Shown here: in pieces, positions 37,213 through 47,082 of the stretch | Numbering within the stretch: the first letter of the stretch is position 1 | Layout of the letters: each line of letters starts with the position of its first letter | DNA from: Gammaproteobacteria bacterium | GTDB taxonomy: Bacteria > Pseudomonadota > Gammaproteobacteria > Ga0077536 | NCBI GenBank assembly: GCA_009692265.1 | Contig: SHZM01000015.1 | Coordinates: 1-60,452 of the forward strand | Reading direction: 5' to 3' | Length of the DNA: 60,452 nt | Translations under genes and position numbers: made by a program | The notes under the pieces: model-generated | Databases searched by the model: none | The model's input: only the letters and a program-made list of their open reading frames with translations | Told to the model about the DNA's origin: nothing

Positions 37213-37707
37213 TTAAACGGCGACTCGATAGCGCAGCAACGCGCGAGAACCATCAGCCAGCTCATCACGGAATTGAGGACCCCATTTAGCCCACTCCGCA
37301 GCGTACTTCTTTCCAAACACTTCGAGTACTTCGGCGTGGACGGCCGGCGCGGTTTCAACCTGCCCTTCGAGCAGCAAGGTCGGCGCGGCGCGGAAGGCGT
37401 CCTTGGCCTGGGTCCAGGCACCGAATTCGCCAATCCAGATCCGTGCGCGAGTCAACCCGCGCTTCAGGGCCAGGGTGCGCCAGGCCGTGGAAGAGGTGCA
37501 CACATACACTTCGGCTTGGTATTGGACGAACCAGATCTCCGCATGACAGGTGCTTTCACGACCATCCGCTAGTAGCGGGCTTAGATAAATGAGTTTGGAG
37601 TTGTCGAGCGCGGTGACCGCGGGGCCGGCGGCGCTGACCCACCGTGCGGCACCGGAGCCTGCGAAGAGCAGCGCGACGCCGATAAATTGTCTTCGATTAA
37701 GGTTCAT
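37213..37707 (-). CDS. Tat-exported pyridoxamine-phosphate-oxidase-like flavoprotein
   Basis: A 164-residue protein. The N-terminus has a twin-arginine leader (NRRQFIG at residues 4-10), a hydrophobic stretch and a cleavage site around AAG, so it is probably exported folded with its cofactor. The rest resembles the FMN-binding split barrel of PPOX-like proteins (HAEIWFVQYQAEVYVCTSS, ARIWIG), though weakly. Function unknown; a periplasmic flavin or heme-binding oxidoreductase is plausible. The ATG at 37707 is chosen because the Tat motif begins right after it; a longer frame to 37752 has no homology. Confidence 0.65.
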   Translation of the reverse strand: MNLNRRQFIGVALLFAGSGAARWVSAAGPAVTALDNSKLIYLSPLLADGRESTCHAEIWFVQYQAEVYVCTSSTAWRTLALKRGLTRARIWIGEFGAWTQAKDAFRAAPTLLLEGQVETAPAVHAEVLEVFGKKYAAEWAKWGPQFRDELADGSRALLRYRVAV

Positions 37708-37827
37708 GCTGGGTACCTCTGTTCGCATGGAGCACACAGAGTAACTGACCAATCGCGGGGATGCGATAGCGCTGCGAGTGTTTCCCGATCACAATCAGGC
37801 CGAAGAACTGAGAGCATCGGAGTCACC

Positions 37828-38247
37828 ATGCAAATTTCACTGGCAGCGATTAAGGCAGATTGGCGCAGACGGCCTTGGTGGATGAACCTGCTGTTCTACT
37901 TTTGTGTGTATATGACGTTCCTCTACATGCCCTTTGATCTGTTGTTAAAGCCCGTCGCCCAGGACCATGAAATCTGGTTTGGTTTCGCGCTGACCGGTTG
38001 GTCGGCCAAAGCGACAGAGCCACTGCATTGGCTAATTTATGGCTGCGGCGCCTATGGTTTCTGGAAGATGAAGGCGTGGCTGTGGCCGTGGGCCGCGATC
38101 TACGTCGGCCAGGTCGTGATCGCGATGTTCGTGTGGAACCTCATCAATCCCAACGGCCGTGGCTGGCTCGCGGGCGGCGTCGCGGCAGCGATCTTTATGG
38201 TGCCGCTGATCGCATTATGGCGAGCCAAGCCACGATTTAACGGGTGA
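37828..38247 (+). CDS. Small four-helix membrane protein, unknown
   Basis: A 139-residue protein with four hydrophobic helices (about 20-42, 60-80, 88-108 and 112-132), rich in Trp. No family recognised. The ATG at 37828 has GGAG about 9 bases upstream. It is divergent from the Tat flavoprotein gene and convergent with the deazaflavin-type protein gene. Likely an inner-membrane protein of unknown role. Confidence 0.7.
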   Translation: MQISLAAIKADWRRRPWWMNLLFYFCVYMTFLYMPFDLLLKPVAQDHEIWFGFALTGWSAKATEPLHWLIYGCGAYGFWKMKAWLWPWAAIYVGQVVIAMFVWNLINPNGRGWLAGGVAAAIFMVPLIALWRAKPRFNG

Positions 38248-38274
38248 TGTCGGCAGTGCTTCTGCTTCTAAGCC

Positions 38275-38760
38275 TCAGGGCCAAAGCGGTGTGTTCGCCA
38301 TTGCCAGCAGCACCACCGGAATTTCGCGATCGGTGCGTTTCTCGTATTCGAGCTGCATCGGCTGTTCGCGCGTAATCCGTGGCCACCAGTGCGCGCGCTT
38401 GGTGCTGGACAAGGTGCGCGAAATCGCAGGCGACCGAAAATGTCCGATCTGCACTTCACAGGCGGGTTGCGCGACGAGATTCAGGTACCAAGCAGGATTG
38501 TTCGCGACCCCGCCTTTTGATCCGACAACGACGATCTCGTTAGCGTGCCGGTAGTACTGCAGGATCGAATTCAACTGGCGTCCCGATTTGCGACCAATAT
38601 GATGCAGTAACAAACAAGGTACCGGTCCGCCCGGTACCCCGATGACGATCGGATCCCACAGATGGGCGGCTGCGGGATCTCGTTCATACTGCAGGTGGTG
38701 AGCTGCGATCTCCAGGCGCACCGCTTCGGGAAAATCATCGGCGGGCTCGCGATTGGTCAT
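38275..38760 (-). CDS. Deazaflavin-dependent (F420) nitroreductase-like protein
   Basis: A 161-residue split-barrel protein resembling the Ddn/FDOR family. Segments fitting the family are HHIGRKSGRQLNSILQYY (the R-x-S-G motif used for F420 phosphate binding) and VVVGSKGGVANNPAWYLNLVAQPACEVQIG. Such proteins usually use F420H2 to reduce nitro or enone compounds, and are rare outside Actinobacteria. The ATG at 38760 is used because a longer frame to 38817 overlaps the amidohydrolase gene 16 bases upstream, with which this gene is probably co-transcribed. Confidence 0.82.
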   Translation of the reverse strand: MTNREPADDFPEAVRLEIAAHHLQYERDPAAAHLWDPIVIGVPGGPVPCLLLHHIGRKSGRQLNSILQYYRHANEIVVVGSKGGVANNPAWYLNLVAQPACEVQIGHFRSPAISRTLSSTKRAHWWPRITREQPMQLEYEKRTDREIPVVLLAMANTPLWP

Positions 38761-38776
38761 CGTTACTTCTCCGCGC

Positions 38777-40516
38777 TCAAGTGCCGCGGCTGCGTAACAC
38801 ACGGCCGGGTCGGGCACCGGTCAACGCGCCATGTTCCTGCACTACCGCGCCGCGCACCAGGGTCGCGACGTAACCATCCACCTGCTGGGTCAGGCGCGGC
38901 ATATTCGCTGGCAGGTCATAGGTCATGTGGGGCCGTTGCGCGCCGAGTTTGTCGAGATCAATCAGGTTAATGTCGGCGCGCAACCCGAGCGCGAGCTGCC
39001 CGCGATCCGGGAAGCCGTAGAGCGCGGCATTGTTGCGCGTTAACTTGCGAACCACCGACTCGACCGGCAGGTGCAGCGGATCATCGGGGGTGGCATCGCG
39101 CGACCAGCGAGTGAGCATGTAGGTGTGCACCCCCGCATCCAGAATAAACCGCCCGTGGGCACCGGCATCACTCAAGCCAAACACGCTCAGCGGATGGCGC
39201 AGCATGGCATGCAGCGCGTCGGGATTACCGTCCGCGTAGTTCACCCCGAAGTGTGCAAGGAACGCGTGCCCACCCTCGGCAAGCAGCAAGTCGTAGGCAG
39301 TCGCCCACGGACTTTGTCCGCGCCCGCGCGCGATGGCGGCCACGCTGCTTGTGTGCGGCGGGGTGTAATCGATCGGCGAGCCCGCGACGTAGGTGTTGTC
39401 CCAGAGAGTCGGATTCTTGTAGATCAGCGAAAAGCCGATGTCGTTCGGATCGGTCTCCGCGAGCAGGCGCGCGCGGATGGCGGGATCCGACATCGCGGCG
39501 TAGCGCTCAGCGAACGGCAATGCACTGAGTGCCTGGTAGCTCGGCATGAAGCGCCACGGATGCTCACCTTCGAAGCTGAACAGGATCGAGATCGGGCGGC
39601 CCGCGACCTGCGGGATCAAGCGATGCCCGGCCGCCGCCGCGGCTTCGCAGACCGCGAGTTGACGCCGCCACTGGGCCGGCTCGACGTTGTGTTGCAAGAG
39701 CAGGAACATCACGGTGCAGCCGGAATCCGCGGCGATTCGGTGCATCAAGGCCATGTCGTTATCGAGGCCCGCGCAGTCCTCGCCAACAATGCCGGGGCTG
39801 ACCATTTCGACCAGACCGCGCCCGCTCGCCTTCACCGCGCGCGCAATCGCGACCAATTCATCTTCGGCCGCGAACGTGCCGGGGACCGGGCGGCCATCGA
39901 CTGCGATGTGGACGGCGGTGCGCGAACTCGTGAAGCCGACCGCGCCCGCGCGCATCGCCTGTTCGGTGAGTTCGGCCATGCGCGCGATATCCGCGGCAGT
40001 GGCGGCCTCGTTGGCCGCACCGCGTTCGCCCATCACATAGGCACGCAGCGCACCGTGCGCGAGTTGGGCGGCGATATCGAAGGTGCGTGGGGTGGCGTCC
40101 AGCACTTCCAGGTATTCGGGGAAGCTTTCCCATTGCCAGTTAATGCCGGCTTTAAGTGATTCGCCGGGAATATCCTCGACGCCTTCCATCAGACCGATCA
40201 ACCAATCCCGTCGTGCTGGTTCGACGGGGGCGAAGCCGACGCCGCAATTGCCCATCACGGCGGTCGTCACGCCGTGGCGGACTGACTGTGCGAGTTCTGG
40301 ATCCCAGCTCACCTGGCCATCGTAATGCGTGTGGATGTCGACCCAGCCTGGGGTGACGGTCAGACCGTCGGCGTCGATCACGCGTGAGGCGCTGCCGGGT
40401 GCCTTGCCAATCGCCGCGATCACACCGTCTTTAATCGCTATATCCGCGACAAACGGGGCAGCACCGCTGCCGTCGACGAGGCGGCCACCTCGGATCAGAG
40501 TATCGAATTGGGCCAT
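38777..40516 (-). CDS. N-acyl-D-amino-acid deacylase-type amidohydrolase
   Basis: A 579-residue amidohydrolase of the D-aminoacylase/dihydroorotase-like group. The metal site begins with D60-I-H62-T-H64 after GWV. HAFLAHFGVNY, DAGAHGRFILDAGVHTYML and the C-terminal DINLIDLDKLG segments are family-typical. It hydrolyses amide or cyclic-amide bonds, but the substrate is unknown. Length is normal. It is followed 16 bases later by the deazaflavin-type protein, a pairing that suggests a shared catabolic pathway. Confidence 0.88.
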   Translation of the reverse strand: MAQFDTLIRGGRLVDGSGAAPFVADIAIKDGVIAAIGKAPGSASRVIDADGLTVTPGWVDIHTHYDGQVSWDPELAQSVRHGVTTAVMGNCGVGFAPVEPARRDWLIGLMEGVEDIPGESLKAGINWQWESFPEYLEVLDATPRTFDIAAQLAHGALRAYVMGERGAANEAATAADIARMAELTEQAMRAGAVGFTSSRTAVHIAVDGRPVPGTFAAEDELVAIARAVKASGRGLVEMVSPGIVGEDCAGLDNDMALMHRIAADSGCTVMFLLLQHNVEPAQWRRQLAVCEAAAAAGHRLIPQVAGRPISILFSFEGEHPWRFMPSYQALSALPFAERYAAMSDPAIRARLLAETDPNDIGFSLIYKNPTLWDNTYVAGSPIDYTPPHTSSVAAIARGRGQSPWATAYDLLLAEGGHAFLAHFGVNYADGNPDALHAMLRHPLSVFGLSDAGAHGRFILDAGVHTYMLTRWSRDATPDDPLHLPVESVVRKLTRNNAALYGFPDRGQLALGLRADINLIDLDKLGAQRPHMTYDLPANMPRLTQQVDGYVATLVRGAVVQEHGALTGARPGRVLRSRGT

Positions 40517-40572
40517 GGGTTGTTCTCCATTAAGGGGATGCTGACCTGCGTGATTAGAGGCCGTTTCTGCGA

Positions 40573-41694
40573 TTATGTCACCGAGATATCGTCTGCACGA
40601 ATCCTACGGTTAAAGCCGACCGCGCGACTATCGAGCGCGACGGCCTTGATTAGCGCCCAGACTTTAACACCGGCGGCAAGTTTAAGACGCGAAGCTGATT
40701 CGCGGGTGATCAATGCGCGCACAGTGGTGTGGCCAAGGGCGATCGCGACATCCACATACGTCGCCTCGCGCACCGTCATGCTCTGTACCGTCCCGAATAG
40801 CCGGTTAGTGATGCTCAGTTCATTGGGGTTGCTCAACGAGATCGCGACATCACGCGCGCGTAAACGCGCACGGATCGGCGTGCCTGGCGGGAGATCGATC
40901 AGCGGTACCTGTAAGTATCCATCGGCAAAGGCGAGGTTCGTCATCTGGAATGATGGATCGTGGGCGTGCACGGTACATTCCAAGACCGCTCCAGCTTCGA
41001 AACGCCCAATCAGCGGTGCGTATTCGGGTTTAGACATGATCTCGGTGAGTGATCCGCAGGCGACCGTCAACCCGTCATTGATGATCACCACGTGATCGGC
41101 GAGTCGAGTGAGTTCGTCGATTGCATGACTGACATAGAGCGCGGGTAATTTGAACTCCTCGACGAGACGCTCGATATACGGCAGTACTTCCGCCTTGCGC
41201 GGCGCATCGAGCGAGGCGAGTGGCTCGTCCAGCAGTAATAGACGCGGTTGCGCGAGGAGCGCGCGGCCCAGAGCGACCCGCTGTCGCTCTCCTCCCGAGA
41301 GGTGATGCGGTTTGCGCGCGAGTAACGCGGCAAGCCCCAGCACTTCGATAACGGCGTCGTCTGTGATCCTCAGCGGTCGGCGCGTGCGCCGCCGACCATA
41401 GGTCAGGTTACCGCGCACGGATAAATGCGGAAACAAGCGTGAGTCCTGGAACACATAGCCAACCCCGCGCGCCTCGATCGGAAGATTGATCCCGGCCTCG
41501 TGATCAAAGAACACGCGATCGTCGATCCGGATATGGCCGGCATCGGGTCGTACCAGACCCGCGATCGAATTGACCAGGCTGGTCTTGCCCGCGCCGCTAC
41601 GGCCGAAGATCGCGGTGACCCCAGTCGCAGGCACCGTGAATTCGGCCTGTAGCTCGAAGCCAGCTATGCTCTTTTTAATCGCGATGTCGATCAT
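40573..41694 (-). CDS. modC: Molybdate ABC transporter ATP-binding protein
   Basis: A 373-residue ABC ATPase. Walker A is GRSGAGKT (31-38), then a Q-loop (FQDSRLFPHL), the signature LSGGERQR and Walker B LLLLDEPLASLD. The C-terminal part (about 290-373) has TOBE/Mop-type domains that bind molybdate and regulate transport. It energizes molybdate uptake at the inner membrane. Start ATG 41694 overlaps the modB stop (ATGA), showing translational coupling in the order modA-modB-modC. Confidence 0.95.
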   Translation of the reverse strand: MIDIAIKKSIAGFELQAEFTVPATGVTAIFGRSGAGKTSLVNSIAGLVRPDAGHIRIDDRVFFDHEAGINLPIEARGVGYVFQDSRLFPHLSVRGNLTYGRRRTRRPLRITDDAVIEVLGLAALLARKPHHLSGGERQRVALGRALLAQPRLLLLDEPLASLDAPRKAEVLPYIERLVEEFKLPALYVSHAIDELTRLADHVVIINDGLTVACGSLTEIMSKPEYAPLIGRFEAGAVLECTVHAHDPSFQMTNLAFADGYLQVPLIDLPPGTPIRARLRARDVAISLSNPNELSITNRLFGTVQSMTVREATYVDVAIALGHTTVRALITRESASRLKLAAGVKVWALIKAVALDSRAVGFNRRIRADDISVT

Positions 41695-42383
41695 CGCCGG
41701 CCGAGCCAACCTAGCATTCGACCTTCGATCCACGCAGCCAGCAACAAGGCCACGAGCGCCAGCAACATTGCCAGGCCGACGAGGCGTAATGCCGCGAGAT
41801 CGCCGTCGGGGGTCTGGGTCGCCGTGTAGATCGCCAACGGTAGGGTGCGTGTCTCGCCGGCGATATTCGAAGCGAAGATCATCGTCGCGCCAAATTCGCC
41901 CAAGCCCGCTGCGAACGCGAGCAAGCAGCCCGAAAAGATCCCGGGCAACATCAACGGTACGGTTACAGTTAGAAACACATCAAGCCGGGTGGCGCCCAAG
42001 GTTCTCGCCGTGACTTCCAGGCCGCGATCGACCGCGTCCAAGGCCAGGCGAATTGCCCGTACCATCAGCGGAAACGACATCACTGCTGCGGCCAGGACCG
42101 CGCCGCCGGTGGTGAAAATGAGTTGAATACCGAGAGTTTCTTTTAGCCAGTGCCCGAGTGGTGCGCGCGTGCCCAAGGTGATCAGCAACAAATAGCCGAT
42201 GACGACCGGTGGCAATACCAAGGGCGCGTGCACCAGCGCATCGAGAATTAATTTCCCAGGAAACTGCCGGCGCGACAGCAGCCATGCAATCGCCATTGCG
42301 AACGGCAAGCTTAAGAGGGTACTCAAGCTCGCCACTTGTAAACTCAGGCGTAACGCCTCGATCTCGATTGGCGTGGACATCAT
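41691..42383 (-). CDS. modB: Molybdate ABC transporter permease
   Basis: A 230-residue permease with about five to six membrane helices. The EAA loop that docks on ModC reads EVTARTLGATRLDVFLTVTVPLMLPGI (family EAA---G pattern). The two adjacent ATGs at 42383 and 42380 are both usable; the first starts one base after the modA stop. It forms the channel for molybdate. The large upstream extension of the open frame is antisense to or inside modA and is rejected. Confidence 0.93.
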   Translation of the reverse strand: MMSTPIEIEALRLSLQVASLSTLLSLPFAMAIAWLLSRRQFPGKLILDALVHAPLVLPPVVIGYLLLITLGTRAPLGHWLKETLGIQLIFTTGGAVLAAAVMSFPLMVRAIRLALDAVDRGLEVTARTLGATRLDVFLTVTVPLMLPGIFSGCLLAFAAGLGEFGATMIFASNIAGETRTLPLAIYTATQTPDGDLAALRLVGLAMLLALVALLLAAWIEGRMLGWLGRR

Positions 42384-42384
42384 G

Positions 42385-43134
42385 TCAGGGCTGCCGGAAC
42401 CCGTAACGTTCGAATACCGCGCGCGCGGCAGGGCTAAGCAGGTAGGTATAAAACGCGCGCGCCACCGGCGTCTCGTTCGCGGCGATGCGGGCGAGTGGAT
42501 AGACAATCGGGGGATGACTGGTCGACGGAAACACTCCCGCAATCCGGACCTTGGTTGAGATCGCGGCATCGGTCGCGTACACGATCCCGGCGGGCACTTC
42601 TCCGCGTTCGACCAACACCAAAGCCGCGCGTACCGAGTCGGTGCGGACCAGCCGCGGCTCCGCGATCGCCCAAACCTTCAAGCTTTTCAGCGCCGCCTCC
42701 GCGTAATAGCCCACGGGCACATGCGCCGGATCGCCGGTGGCGAGCCGCCCGTCGCCGAGTAGCGCGCCGAGATCGAAGTGCTCGCTCAGCGCCAGCGATA
42801 TTGCGTTATCTGACGGCGTCACCAGCACCAAGGTGTTCCCTAACAGGTCGATGCGGCTGTTTGGAGTGAGCAAGGCTCGCGCGTCGAGATACTCCATCCA
42901 CCGTGCATCGGCCGTCAGAAACACCCCCGCCTGCGCGCCCGCTTCGATCTGCTTGGCTAATGCGGACGACGCCGCGAACGAAAGTCTGACCTTAGTCGAG
43001 TGCGCTTTCCCCCACGCTTCGCTGAGCAGCTGCATCACTTCCGTGAGGCTGGCTGCGGCGTAAACGGTGAGATCCTCAGCCTGGAGGTTGGACGAGAACA
43101 GCGCGAAAAAAAGCAGCTTTCGCACGGTGCGCAT
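42385..43134 (-). CDS. modA: Molybdate-binding periplasmic protein
   Basis: A 249-residue solute-binding protein with a short signal peptide (about residues 1-19, cleaved near LQA/ED). Family motifs include YAAASLTEVMQLL near the mature N-terminus, FAASSALAKQIEAGA (oxyanion-binding Ser) and DPAHVPVGYYAEAALKSL. It captures molybdate in the periplasm for ModBC. Its ATG at 43134 overlaps the stop of the PrpD-family gene, so translation is coupled to an unrelated enzyme gene. Confidence 0.93.
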   Translation of the reverse strand: MRTVRKLLFFALFSSNLQAEDLTVYAAASLTEVMQLLSEAWGKAHSTKVRLSFAASSALAKQIEAGAQAGVFLTADARWMEYLDARALLTPNSRIDLLGNTLVLVTPSDNAISLALSEHFDLGALLGDGRLATGDPAHVPVGYYAEAALKSLKVWAIAEPRLVRTDSVRAALVLVERGEVPAGIVYATDAAISTKVRIAGVFPSTSHPPIVYPLARIAANETPVARAFYTYLLSPAARAVFERYGFRQP

Positions 43135-44522
43135 CACCGTGCCGCGTCGTACTTCCATAAATCCCCCGAGCGAGGTCCATGCAGTAGGCTACTCAACGCG
43201 TTCGCGTCGTGTTGCTCCAGGTTCTCAATGACTTTCAAGATCTCTGAACCGCGTGTTTCGCCTACACACGGCACCACCAGATTCCGAAATTTGAGTGCCA
43301 AGCGCGCGCTTTGTGCATCTAGATCATCGTTCGGCACGCTTGCGTCATGGGTGTGCACGAATGATTGGCCCTCCAAGGTTTCGACTTTGACGGTGGACAG
43401 CAGCAGCGGCGAATCGCTGGAAAACCCAATAGTCACTCTATCGCGTAAGGTCACGAGATCGGCGCGCGCAGCGTTCGCATCGCTGAACACAGCCGCGTCC
43501 GAAGTATCTTCGCCAGCGAGTGCCAGCGCAGTTGTAAATCGTAAGCTGAATTTTGCCTCCAACCCGGTGCGTGGAGCCGCGATATTGCAGATCCGATCGA
43601 CACTGGCTTCTACTTGCACCTGGGCGTTTCGGATCTGATCGGGATTCAATGCCCGGGTGATCCGAAGGTGACGGGCCGCTTCGATCGCGCCATGCGTGCC
43701 ATAACAGGCCGCACTGTACTTGAATAAATTATCGTGCAGATGAAAGCCTCGGCGCGGTGCGGCAATCGCGGCATCGGCATGGCGCTCGGAACTTTGTGTA
43801 TCGGCAAAGCCCTGCACGCATTCGATGATATCCACCCTGCTCGTGAAGCCGTCGCGCGCGAGCTGTGCTGCGGTCAGGCCGTTTTCGCTGGCCTTGCCCG
43901 CGTGCAAGGGCTTACACATCGTGCCGAATTGCGCTTTCAGGCCCGCGGTTTGTGTGCCCGCGATCCCAAGCGCGCGCGCGGTGGATTCGTGATCCAGGCC
44001 CAGTAGCACGGCGCATGCCGCCGCCGCGCCGAACGCACCGATGGTGCCGGTGGCATGAAACCCGCGGTTGTAATGCGCCATGCCGACATACAAGCCAATC
44101 ATTACCGCAGCTTCATAGCCGGCAACGAACGCGTGCAGTAGCGCCGCACCGCTACACTTTTCCGTCTCCGCAATTGCTAACGCCGCTGGGAACACCGCGG
44201 CGGTGATATGACCCGGCAGCGCGCTGTGCACATCGTCGTAATCCAGCGCATGCCCCATCGCGCCATTGAGCAGCGCTGCTTGCCGCGCGCTCATCTTGTG
44301 GACATGGGCTACCACTGTCGCGCGCGGGAAGCCCCCTTCGGCCGAGGCTTGCGCGCGCATTAGCTGCACCAGCGGTTCGTTGGCACCCGCGATCGCCACC
44401 GCACTCCAATCAAGCACGCATTGCTTAGCAAGGCGTAAGGTCGCGTCTGGCAGTGGCCGGCGTGCGATGGCCATGACTCGTTCCACGATCGCGGCCGTGA
44501 TCGCCGTTGTTTTTGTCACCAC
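43134..44522 (-). CDS. MmgE/PrpD family protein
   Basis: A 462-residue MmgE/PrpD-fold protein, the family of 2-methylcitrate dehydratase and cis-aconitate decarboxylase. Family segments are [44 protein letters not shown] and [23 protein letters not shown]. Substrate is not evident: no prpBC genes are nearby. Start is GTG 44522 (or 44519) with GGAG about 6 bases upstream. The stop overlaps modA, so it heads a four-gene unit with modABC. Whether this coupling has meaning (a molybdenum-linked step) is unclear, since the family does not use Mo. Confidence 0.85.
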   Translation of the reverse strand: MVTKTTAITAAIVERVMAIARRPLPDATLRLAKQCVLDWSAVAIAGANEPLVQLMRAQASAEGGFPRATVVAHVHKMSARQAALLNGAMGHALDYDDVHSALPGHITAAVFPAALAIAETEKCSGAALLHAFVAGYEAAVMIGLYVGMAHYNRGFHATGTIGAFGAAAACAVLLGLDHESTARALGIAGTQTAGLKAQFGTMCKPLHAGKASENGLTAAQLARDGFTSRVDIIECVQGFADTQSSERHADAAIAAPRRGFHLHDNLFKYSAACYGTHGAIEAARHLRITRALNPDQIRNAQVQVEASVDRICNIAAPRTGLEAKFSLRFTTALALAGEDTSDAAVFSDANAARADLVTLRDRVTIGFSSDSPLLLSTVKVETLEGQSFVHTHDASVPNDDLDAQSARLALKFRNLVVPCVGETRGSEILKVIENLEQHDANALSSLLHGPRSGDLWKYDAAR

Positions 44523-44658
44523 AAAGTCTCCGCAGGCTAACGCTGGCCAATCCTCGCACACCTTTTGGCGCTGGCCTATCTCGCGGGTTACACCGGATAC
44601 GCTAGCATTGACTCAGAGCAACCTTGAGTGGCCTTACCTCAGCCTATACTTCCGCACC

Positions 44659-47049
44659 GTGAACCTTGATAGAAAAATTAGTCACTCGCGCCTCTCGGAA
44701 GCCGTCGGGCTTTCTGGGGGTGATCCGGTACTTAAGGACCCCGTCTGTGGAATGACTGTCTCCGCGCAGTCACCGCACGCGGTGACTTATCAAGACACCG
44801 GTTATTACTTTTGCGGCGCGCGCTGTTTGACTCGCTTTAACGACGCGCCAGATCGCTATTTGTTGGCACTGCCGGTCACTGTCGAACTCGCGCCGGAAGG
44901 CGCACTGCACACCTGTCCAATGCATCCCGAAATCGAGCAAGACGGACCCGGGTTATGCCCGCTGTGTGGCATGAGCCTGGAACTGTCATTGCCGACGTTG
45001 GACGAGGCCGACGACTCAGAACTGCAAGATTTTGGGCGGCGCTTTTGGAGGACCCTGCCGCTGACCACGGCCGTCGCGGTTCTCGCAATGATCGGGCATC
45101 GGCAGGCTTGGTTCTCAGGACCAACCCAATCCTGGATTGAATTTTCCTTAGCGCTACCGGTGGTAGCGTGGGCCGGGCGACCGTTCTTCGCGCGCGGCTT
45201 GGCGTCAATTCGTCATCGCTCCCCGAACATGTGGACCCTGATTGCACTCGGAACCGGCGCGGCGTTTGGCTACAGCGTCGCGGCGACCGTCGTGCCCGAG
45301 GTGTTTCCGGCTTCATTTGTTGCCATGGGGCGGGTTGCGGTGTACTTCGAAGCCGCCGCGGTGATCATTTCGTTGACCCTGCTCGGGCAGATACTGGAAC
45401 TTCGGGCGCGCGCGCGAACATCGGAGGCAATCAGATCGTTACTTGAGCTCGCGCCTCGCCTGGCGCGACGAGTGCTCGCCGACGGGACCGAGGAAGATGT
45501 TCCGTTAGCGCAGCTTCAGGTGAACGACTTATTGCGGGTGCGACCTGGTGAAAAAGTCCCCGTGGATGGCCGGGTGGTCGAAGGTTCCAGTGTAGTGAAT
45601 GAAGCCATGCTCACGGGCGAGCCCCTGCCAGTGGCGAAGCAGCCCGGTGACAAAGTGATCGGCGCGACCTTCAATATCGCAGGCGCGATGATGATGCGAG
45701 CTGAGCGTGTCGGTGCGGCCACCGTGTTGGCGCAGATCGTGACGTTAGTGGCGCAGGCGCAGCGCTCGAAAGCGCCTCTGCAACGCATAGCCGATCGCGT
45801 CGCGGGCTATTTCGTCCTCGCGGTCGCGACGATTGCGGTGCTCACTTTCCTGGGCTGGGGAGTGTGGGGGCCAGAACCCCGTTGGGCACACGCGATGATC
45901 AACGCGGTAGCGGTGCTGATTATCGCGTGTCCGTGCGCGCTCGGTCTCGCCACCCCGATGTCGATCATGGTGGCGAGCGGGCGCGGTGCGACCCAGGGTG
46001 TGCTGTTTCGCGACGCGACGGCGATCGAAAAGCTGTGCCGAATCGATACCCTGGTCGTGGACAAGACCGGTACGCTCACCGCGGGAAAACCGACCTACCA
46101 GCAGACCTTGGCCGTCGACGGGTTCAGTCAAACACAGGTACTGCAGTTGGCGGCCAGCCTTGATCAAGGCAGCGAGCATCTGCTTGCAGGAGCAATCGTC
46201 AACGCTGCACGCGGGCAGGGTCTCGAACTCACCAGCGCGACACAGTTCGAGGCCTACCCCGGGATCGGGGTGCGCGGAATAGTCGATGGCAAAACGCTGG
46301 CGCTTGGCAACCCGGCCTTGATGGAAACGGCCGGGATCTCAGTGGCGTTGTTGGCGCACCCGGCCAACGCACTCGCCGAGGCTGGCGCGAGCGTAATCTA
46401 TCTGGCGGTCGACGGCCGCTTGGCGGGGTTATTGGCGATCTCCGATCCGATCAAGGACACAACCCTCGCGGCACTCGCGGTCCTGAACGAACTAGGGGTG
46501 AAAGTGATCATGGCCACTGGCGACGGGCGTACCACGGCTAATCTAATCGCGCGACGCCTGGGCATCGCGGAAGTTCACAGCGAGGTTAAACCGGCCGCTA
46601 AGCTTGCGTTGGTACGAAGCCTACAGCAGGCGGGGCAGGTGGTCGCGATGGCGGGCGATGGTATCAACGACGCACCCGCCTTGGCGCAAGCCGACATCGG
46701 GATCGCGATGGGCACGGGGACTGATGTGGCGATCAACAGTGCTCAGGTCACCCTCGTCAAAGGTGACTTACGCGGGATCGCGATGGCGCGTGCGCTGTCA
46801 GCGGCAACGGTTGCGAATATTCGGCAAAACCTGCTGTTCGCCCTGGCCTACAACGCGCTTGGGGTCCCACTCGCGGCGGGAGTTCTCTATCCGTTCACCG
46901 GGTGGCTGTTATCACCGATGCTCGCTGCCGCGGCGATGAGTTTGAGTTCGGTCTGCGTGATCTCGAATGCATTGCGCTTACGCCATATGAATCTCGGGCT
47001 TGCAGTGTCGTTTCCAGGTTCAACAACGGCTTCGATCTCGGAGAGTTGA
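44659..47049 (+). CDS. copA: Copper-translocating P1B-type ATPase with YHS and heavy-metal-binding domains
   Basis: A 796-residue P-type ATPase starting at GTG 44659; the frame upstream is antisense to the PrpD gene. It has an N-terminal YHS domain (about 27-69, with DPVCGM and YFCGARC). Next come a His/Cys-rich heavy-metal-binding segment (84-105, CPMHPEI...CPLCGM), membrane helices, TGE (319-321), the ion-site CPC (424-426) and the phosphorylation motif DKTGT (468-472). The C-terminal helix ends [12 protein letters not shown], the Cu+/Ag+ (P1B-1) signature. It exports monovalent copper from the cytoplasm. The usual MXCXXC N-terminal domain is replaced by YHS plus the metal-binding segment, as in CopA2-like pumps. 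Confidence 0.93.
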   Translation: MNLDRKISHSRLSEAVGLSGGDPVLKDPVCGMTVSAQSPHAVTYQDTGYYFCGARCLTRFNDAPDRYLLALPVTVELAPEGALHTCPMHPEIEQDGPGLCPLCGMSLELSLPTLDEADDSELQDFGRRFWRTLPLTTAVAVLAMIGHRQAWFSGPTQSWIEFSLALPVVAWAGRPFFARGLASIRHRSPNMWTLIALGTGAAFGYSVAATVVPEVFPASFVAMGRVAVYFEAAAVIISLTLLGQILELRARARTSEAIRSLLELAPRLARRVLADGTEEDVPLAQLQVNDLLRVRPGEKVPVDGRVVEGSSVVNEAMLTGEPLPVAKQPGDKVIGATFNIAGAMMMRAERVGAATVLAQIVTLVAQAQRSKAPLQRIADRVAGYFVLAVATIAVLTFLGWGVWGPEPRWAHAMINAVAVLIIACPCALGLATPMSIMVASGRGATQGVLFRDATAIEKLCRIDTLVVDKTGTLTAGKPTYQQTLAVDGFSQTQVLQLAASLDQGSEHLLAGAIVNAARGQGLELTSATQFEAYPGIGVRGIVDGKTLALGNPALMETAGISVALLAHPANALAEAGASVIYLAVDGRLAGLLAISDPIKDTTLAALAVLNELGVKVIMATGDGRTTANLIARRLGIAEVHSEVKPAAKLALVRSLQQAGQVVAMAGDGINDAPALAQADIGIAMGTGTDVAINSAQVTLVKGDLRGIAMARALSAATVANIRQNLLFALAYNALGVPLAAGVLYPFTGWLLSPMLAAAAMSLSSVCVISNALRLRHMNLGLAVSFPGSTTASISES

Positions 47050-47082
47050 TCCGATTTATACGACCCTGAGAGGAGCATCGCC

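Noticed and set aside
39071-40159. A 362-codon open frame on the plus strand
   Set aside because: It is antisense to the well-supported amidohydrolase gene; such long shadows are common in GC-rich DNA, and its translation has no recognisable motif.
44266-44658. Upstream extension of the copper ATPase frame
   Set aside because: It is antisense to the PrpD gene and lacks any family similarity; the YHS domain begins only after GTG 44659.
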